The notes under the pieces were generated by a model that saw only the letters and a program-made list of their open reading frames with translations, had not been told where the DNA came from and did not search any database. A stretch of 64,000 nucleotides of DNA from Monomorium pharaonis (taxonomy: Eukaryota; Arthropoda; Insecta; Hymenoptera; Formicidae): the NCBI RefSeq assembly GCF_013373865.1, contig NC_050467.1, positions 24,512,996-24,576,995 of the forward strand, written 5' to 3'. Numbering within the stretch: the first letter of the stretch is position 1; each line of letters begins with the position of its first letter. The translations under genes were made by a program, and so were the position numbers. Positions 61,101 to 64,000 of the stretch are shown here, one piece after another.

Positions 61101-63978
61101 ATAATGTCCATTCATGTCCTATAAGATTAAATGTGACTGTATGAATTTCACTTATCTGATTTCGGTATGTATTGTATATCGCACTATTTTTTCTCAGCAT
61201 GGAACGAACGAATGAGATTTATTACGTGCACATATTCTATCCACTTTATTTCTAGAAGAAACGTTAATGCATATTGATACTCGTTAAATTTTACGTTTCT
61301 CTATCATAGAATAAATACATGAAACATACATATACAGATACAAATACATCTTTTCATCTTCTCGCTAACACATATTCACAAGTTTATGTTTAATTTTATG
61401 TATATGCAGAAAATTAAAGGTTTGGTATATTAAATAAAAAGATACATATTTCTGAAATTGAGTTGGGTAACACAGTTTTGTGATATTATTCTTTTTAAAG
61501 AAAAATTATACAATAAACACTACCATTTGGATCAAAATAAAAAAATATTTGACTAGAAATAGAAGCATAAGCACCGCTTGGGTTTCGTTTTCAAAAAATT
61601 AAAGATTACACCTTGGTTTCTTCTTTTAGCTTTTCTCTTCGAGAAGTACATACACTTTGTGCCTTTTTTACCTTTTCCTAAAAAGGTAATTTTCCTTAGA
61701 TACGTACACGACGTATGTATGTACAGAAATGTGATGCATTATCTATAATAAATTAATAAATGAAAAGTACGACTTCTCTTGTAGTTATCACTTGTGTAGT
61801 CAACTACAACTTGTCTTATCTAGACCTAAATCTATATTATTTCAACGTAACGCTCCTGTTGAAGCATGACCAACTCTGTTGCCTCGTATCATGAATCTTA
61901 AGATTACGATATAAGTAATTTATAAGTTTTGTGTCGATTAATGTAATATGCAGAAGTGAAAAGCACTTTTTCATTTATAAAAGTTTTTTTACTGTATAAT
62001 CCTGCGTGCCTTAATCGTTCTCTACTGACGTACTAATTGCGTATTACTAATTTAATAATAACATTTTCCAGAACATAACACGAGAGCAACATTACAAAGC
62101 ATTTTTCTATTGACTTTTCTAGTGTTGAGAAAAGAATATTTCAGAGACACGCGGGATTAGAGAAGATTCGCACCCGATTTGCTCTCACTGTTTCCCAAGA
62201 AGATTGTCTATATCTTCACGGAGACGGAGGACAATCGCGAATGTTCGCATACTTTCTTCCAGGTACCACCCACGGGACCGGGTCTGCAACGTCAACCGAG
62301 CGTCGGCAACGTCCTAGCGAGAGCCTCTAGCTTCAACACCGCCGGCGGGCCTCTCCTGCCGCGGCAGATAAGCGCGATCAGCGCAACCGACCACCATCAT
62401 CACGAGACGCTTCAGCGTCAGGTTTCGGCGGGACCGACAATCACGCAACAGAAACAGAGCAACGAGGGCACGATGCAACGGCAAAACAGCGGCGGCAGCA
62501 GTGGCAGCGGCACCACCGGAAACGGTGTGCTTCGACAAGGCTCGCAAGGCTCCCTATTCGAACAGATTGCTAGTCAAGCGAAGGACTTGATGCGCGAGAC
62601 CACTAGACAGAGCAGTCAGGACGGGATACTCGCACACATGGACAAGGTACTGCAATAAAACGCGTATGAAAGAATAGGATAGTGACTCAATTATCTTTTC
62701 TATAATTTTATCGAATAAACATATTGTATTTTTTTCTGAACGTGGCAGTAACTATTTCTTTATGTAATTTTATCGCAGCTGAAGCATCAGGCAAAAGAAA
62801 AAATTACGGAGGCAGGCGAAGACAGTCTATTCGCGCCGCTGGAGCAAGTATGTTTTCGCGAAACGTTACCTATATGTAGATTTTACCGAAATCAAAGTAT
62901 ATACTTAGCCGATTTTTTTCTATTTCGAATCAATTAGTTGACGCAGCAAACGAAGAAAGCAATGGGCGAGGCCACTAAGTCGGTGCAGGAGGTGTCAAAG
63001 ACCGCGTTGGAGGCGAGCAAAACCGCGGCGGGTGTCAGCAAAAACACCCTGGACGATCTGACGTACGTCGGTAAGAGCACGTTGGGTGACCTAACGAAAA
63101 GTGCCAAAGAAGTCGCTGCGAAGAAGGGTTTGCTCAAGGTATCGCTAAAGCATCCTAAGTCTTTCGCATTGATCTTTAAAGTTGGACCATCGAACATGAG
63201 CTTTATTCGCATTTAGGGCTTGGGAGAGTCGCAACAATCACCAGTACATTCACCGCAATCTCCTATGCAGCAGCGGAAGGATTCGGTCAGCAATCAGTTA
63301 GTCGCGTCTGACACGCGGGGCGGGGTCGGGCGGGACTTTTTCAGCAATATTAGCAGCGATCTGAACGGCTTTGCCGCGCAGACCAGCAGCATGTTTAGCG
63401 ATTTATTCGGTACGTTCCGAGCTCACTTTGATGTTCATTATGTTAATTAATGAATTATAAAATTCTATATGGTAATTTCCATGAGATATTTTAATAAAGG
63501 ATTTAATATTTTGAATAAAACTTTATTTCTAATTTGTTATCTGTAACTTTCTTTAAGATTTTACTAATTTAATTATTACGTAAAAGTCGATAATGTACAT
63601 CGAGGCGAAAGGGATACGCTTTTAAAAAGTAATGAAATTCCATTCGATTTTCAGGTAGTAAAAATAGTTCCAATCGAGGTAGTAGCTTTTTCCCGCAAAA
63701 TCAGAAATCGAAAGAGAAGACCAATCCGATTCTCGGACCATTTCCCAAAGGTAAACAATGACTTCAAGGCGTTTCTAATTAAAATCCTTGAACTTGAAGA
63801 TAAAATTAAAAATGATATAAAGGTTTATTGACAGTTGCAGGAAAAACAGGACTGGTAGAGCGCTCCTCATTGATAAAACATTCCACACACAAAGTTAATC
63901 AAGAAGAGGCGCAGAGAATGCAAAACGCGGAACGTTCCAGCACACATAGCGACAATCAAGCCTTTTTAAATGACGCAA
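55189..63978 (+). CDS. MADD: Rab3-GEF / MADD (DENN-domain protein), 3' end outside window
   Basis: Eighteen coding exons, all in phase: 55189-55284, 55448-55616, 55705-55870, 56151-56331, 56778-56935, 57236-57536, 57645-57977, 58108-58140, 58470-58582, 58820-59538, 59866-60101, 60541-60738, 62263-62646, 62779-62847, 62938-63138, 63217-63409, 63655-63750, 63841-63978. That is 1261 codons before the edge. uDENN: MDIQKKFLCPRLVDYLAIVG, ELLRRYPVEDHKDFPLP, TRYGICVNFYRP, SLTSLCIISHHPFFSMFREC. Core DENN: RFTLVDFPLHLPLELLGVD, VLQSRDYNALSMSVMAF, MPDDIWLVDLDSNKI. dDENN: YGNDVDSVDIATRVAMVRFF, TLRLYPRPVVAFQ, ARTQAVEF. A long Ser-rich region follows. Family knowledge: exchange factor for Rab3/Rab27 in synaptic-vesicle traffic and a binding partner of death-domain receptors in mammals. 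The gene continues past 64000; the final donor (GCAA|GTATTT) lies 22 bases before the edge. Confidence 0.95.
56486..56684. mobile_element. MITE, Tc1/mariner-like, TA target duplication
   Basis: A 199-bp element in MADD intron 4, flanked by TA (56484-56485 and 56685-56686). The left end starts CACTGAAAAAAAGTAATAT; the right end in reverse reads CACAGAAAAAAAATATAG. The arms continue complementary through TTGCGGGCTGCCAA for about 55 bases. The termini match those of the element at 2658-2866 while the interior differs, so both may have been mobilised by one transposase family. Confidence 0.75.
58108..58140 (+). CDS. MADD: MADD microexon (33 bases)
   Basis: Eleven codons (AMQLMDQVGSS), phase 0 on both sides, acceptor ATCGCAG, donor AGT|GTAAAT. 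The next exon starts AMASMTGPP, and human MADD reads ...HLKQALASMS at this point, so skipping the microexon restores the conserved junction. It is therefore probably an alternatively included cassette. Confidence 0.6.
60739..62262 (+). other. MADD intron 12
   Basis: 1.5-kb intron. The last 120 bases are GC-richer and open in two frames, but no phase-consistent cassette exon could be built. The rest is AT-rich with a TC-rich tract at 60892-60910. Confidence 0.6.
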
Positions 63979-64000
63979 GTATTTGTAAACGTTACCTCAG

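Noticed and set aside
62144..62260. Possible extra MADD exon (acceptor ATTTCAG, frame RHAGLEKIRTRF...)
   Set aside because: It is open, but its only nearby donor (CCAG|GTACCA) leaves phase 1 while the following exons need phase 0. The acceptor at 62262 fits without it.

Overview
The window is animal nuclear DNA and almost certainly insect. Genes are split by AT-rich introns with ordinary GT-AG junctions, and several proteins have clear insect orthologues (Hr96, Rab3-GEF/MADD, a one-Grx-domain Grx3, CEPT). AT-rich background broken by sharp CpG-rich islands, plus short TA- and TTA-flanked MITEs, suggests Hymenoptera, perhaps an ant. That species-level guess is inference. All exon structures were read by hand from splice signals and reading-phase continuity and have no transcript support here.

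Layout: 1-8770 holds no gene I can support: AT-rich DNA with a CpG-rich island (~820-1755), a 209-bp MITE and a hairpin. 8801-10154 (-) is glutaredoxin-3. 11577-20771 (+) is a SLP-76/BLNK-type adaptor (SAM, tyrosine and proline-rich linker, SH2) in nine coding exons, with a phase-compatible alternative first exon near 18.1 kb. 23000-26819 (+) is nuclear receptor Hr96. 28000-28215 (-) is a possible small membrane protein. 28646-32263 (-) is N-acetylglucosamine kinase, with a 140-bp Harbinger-like MITE in an intron. 34914-36123 (-) is mitochondrial ribosomal protein bL21m. It is head to head with the choline/ethanolamine phosphotransferase gene (37204-44927, +). 55189 to the window edge (+) is the 5' two thirds or so of Rab3-GEF/MADD, 18 coding exons, running off the end.

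The most striking structure is in the phosphotransferase gene. Exon 5 exists in three tandem versions (39837-39971, 41029-41163, 42532-42663). Each is flanked by phase-0 splice sites, each encodes a different membrane helix, and each ends in the same GG(V/I)GKNGST(V/I)A block. This is the signature of mutually exclusive exons that swap one transmembrane segment of a phospholipid-synthesising enzyme. In the intron after the third copy lies a 98-nt hairpin with 47-nt arms (44 Watson-Crick pairs, two G-U wobbles on the sense strand, one mismatch). A phase-compatible alternative C-terminal exon may lie at 48401-48477.

The genes do not form one pathway. The set spans iron-sulfur/redox handling (Grx3), tyrosine-kinase adaptor signalling, xenobiotic and lipid sensing (Hr96), amino-sugar salvage (NAGK), mitochondrial translation (mRpL21), phosphatidylcholine/ethanolamine synthesis (CEPT) and Rab3 vesicle traffic (MADD). 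CpG-rich stretches coincide with the 5' ends of the adaptor, Hr96, mRpL21/CEPT and probably MADD. Two further islands (820-1755 and 33840-34460) have no gene I could attach.
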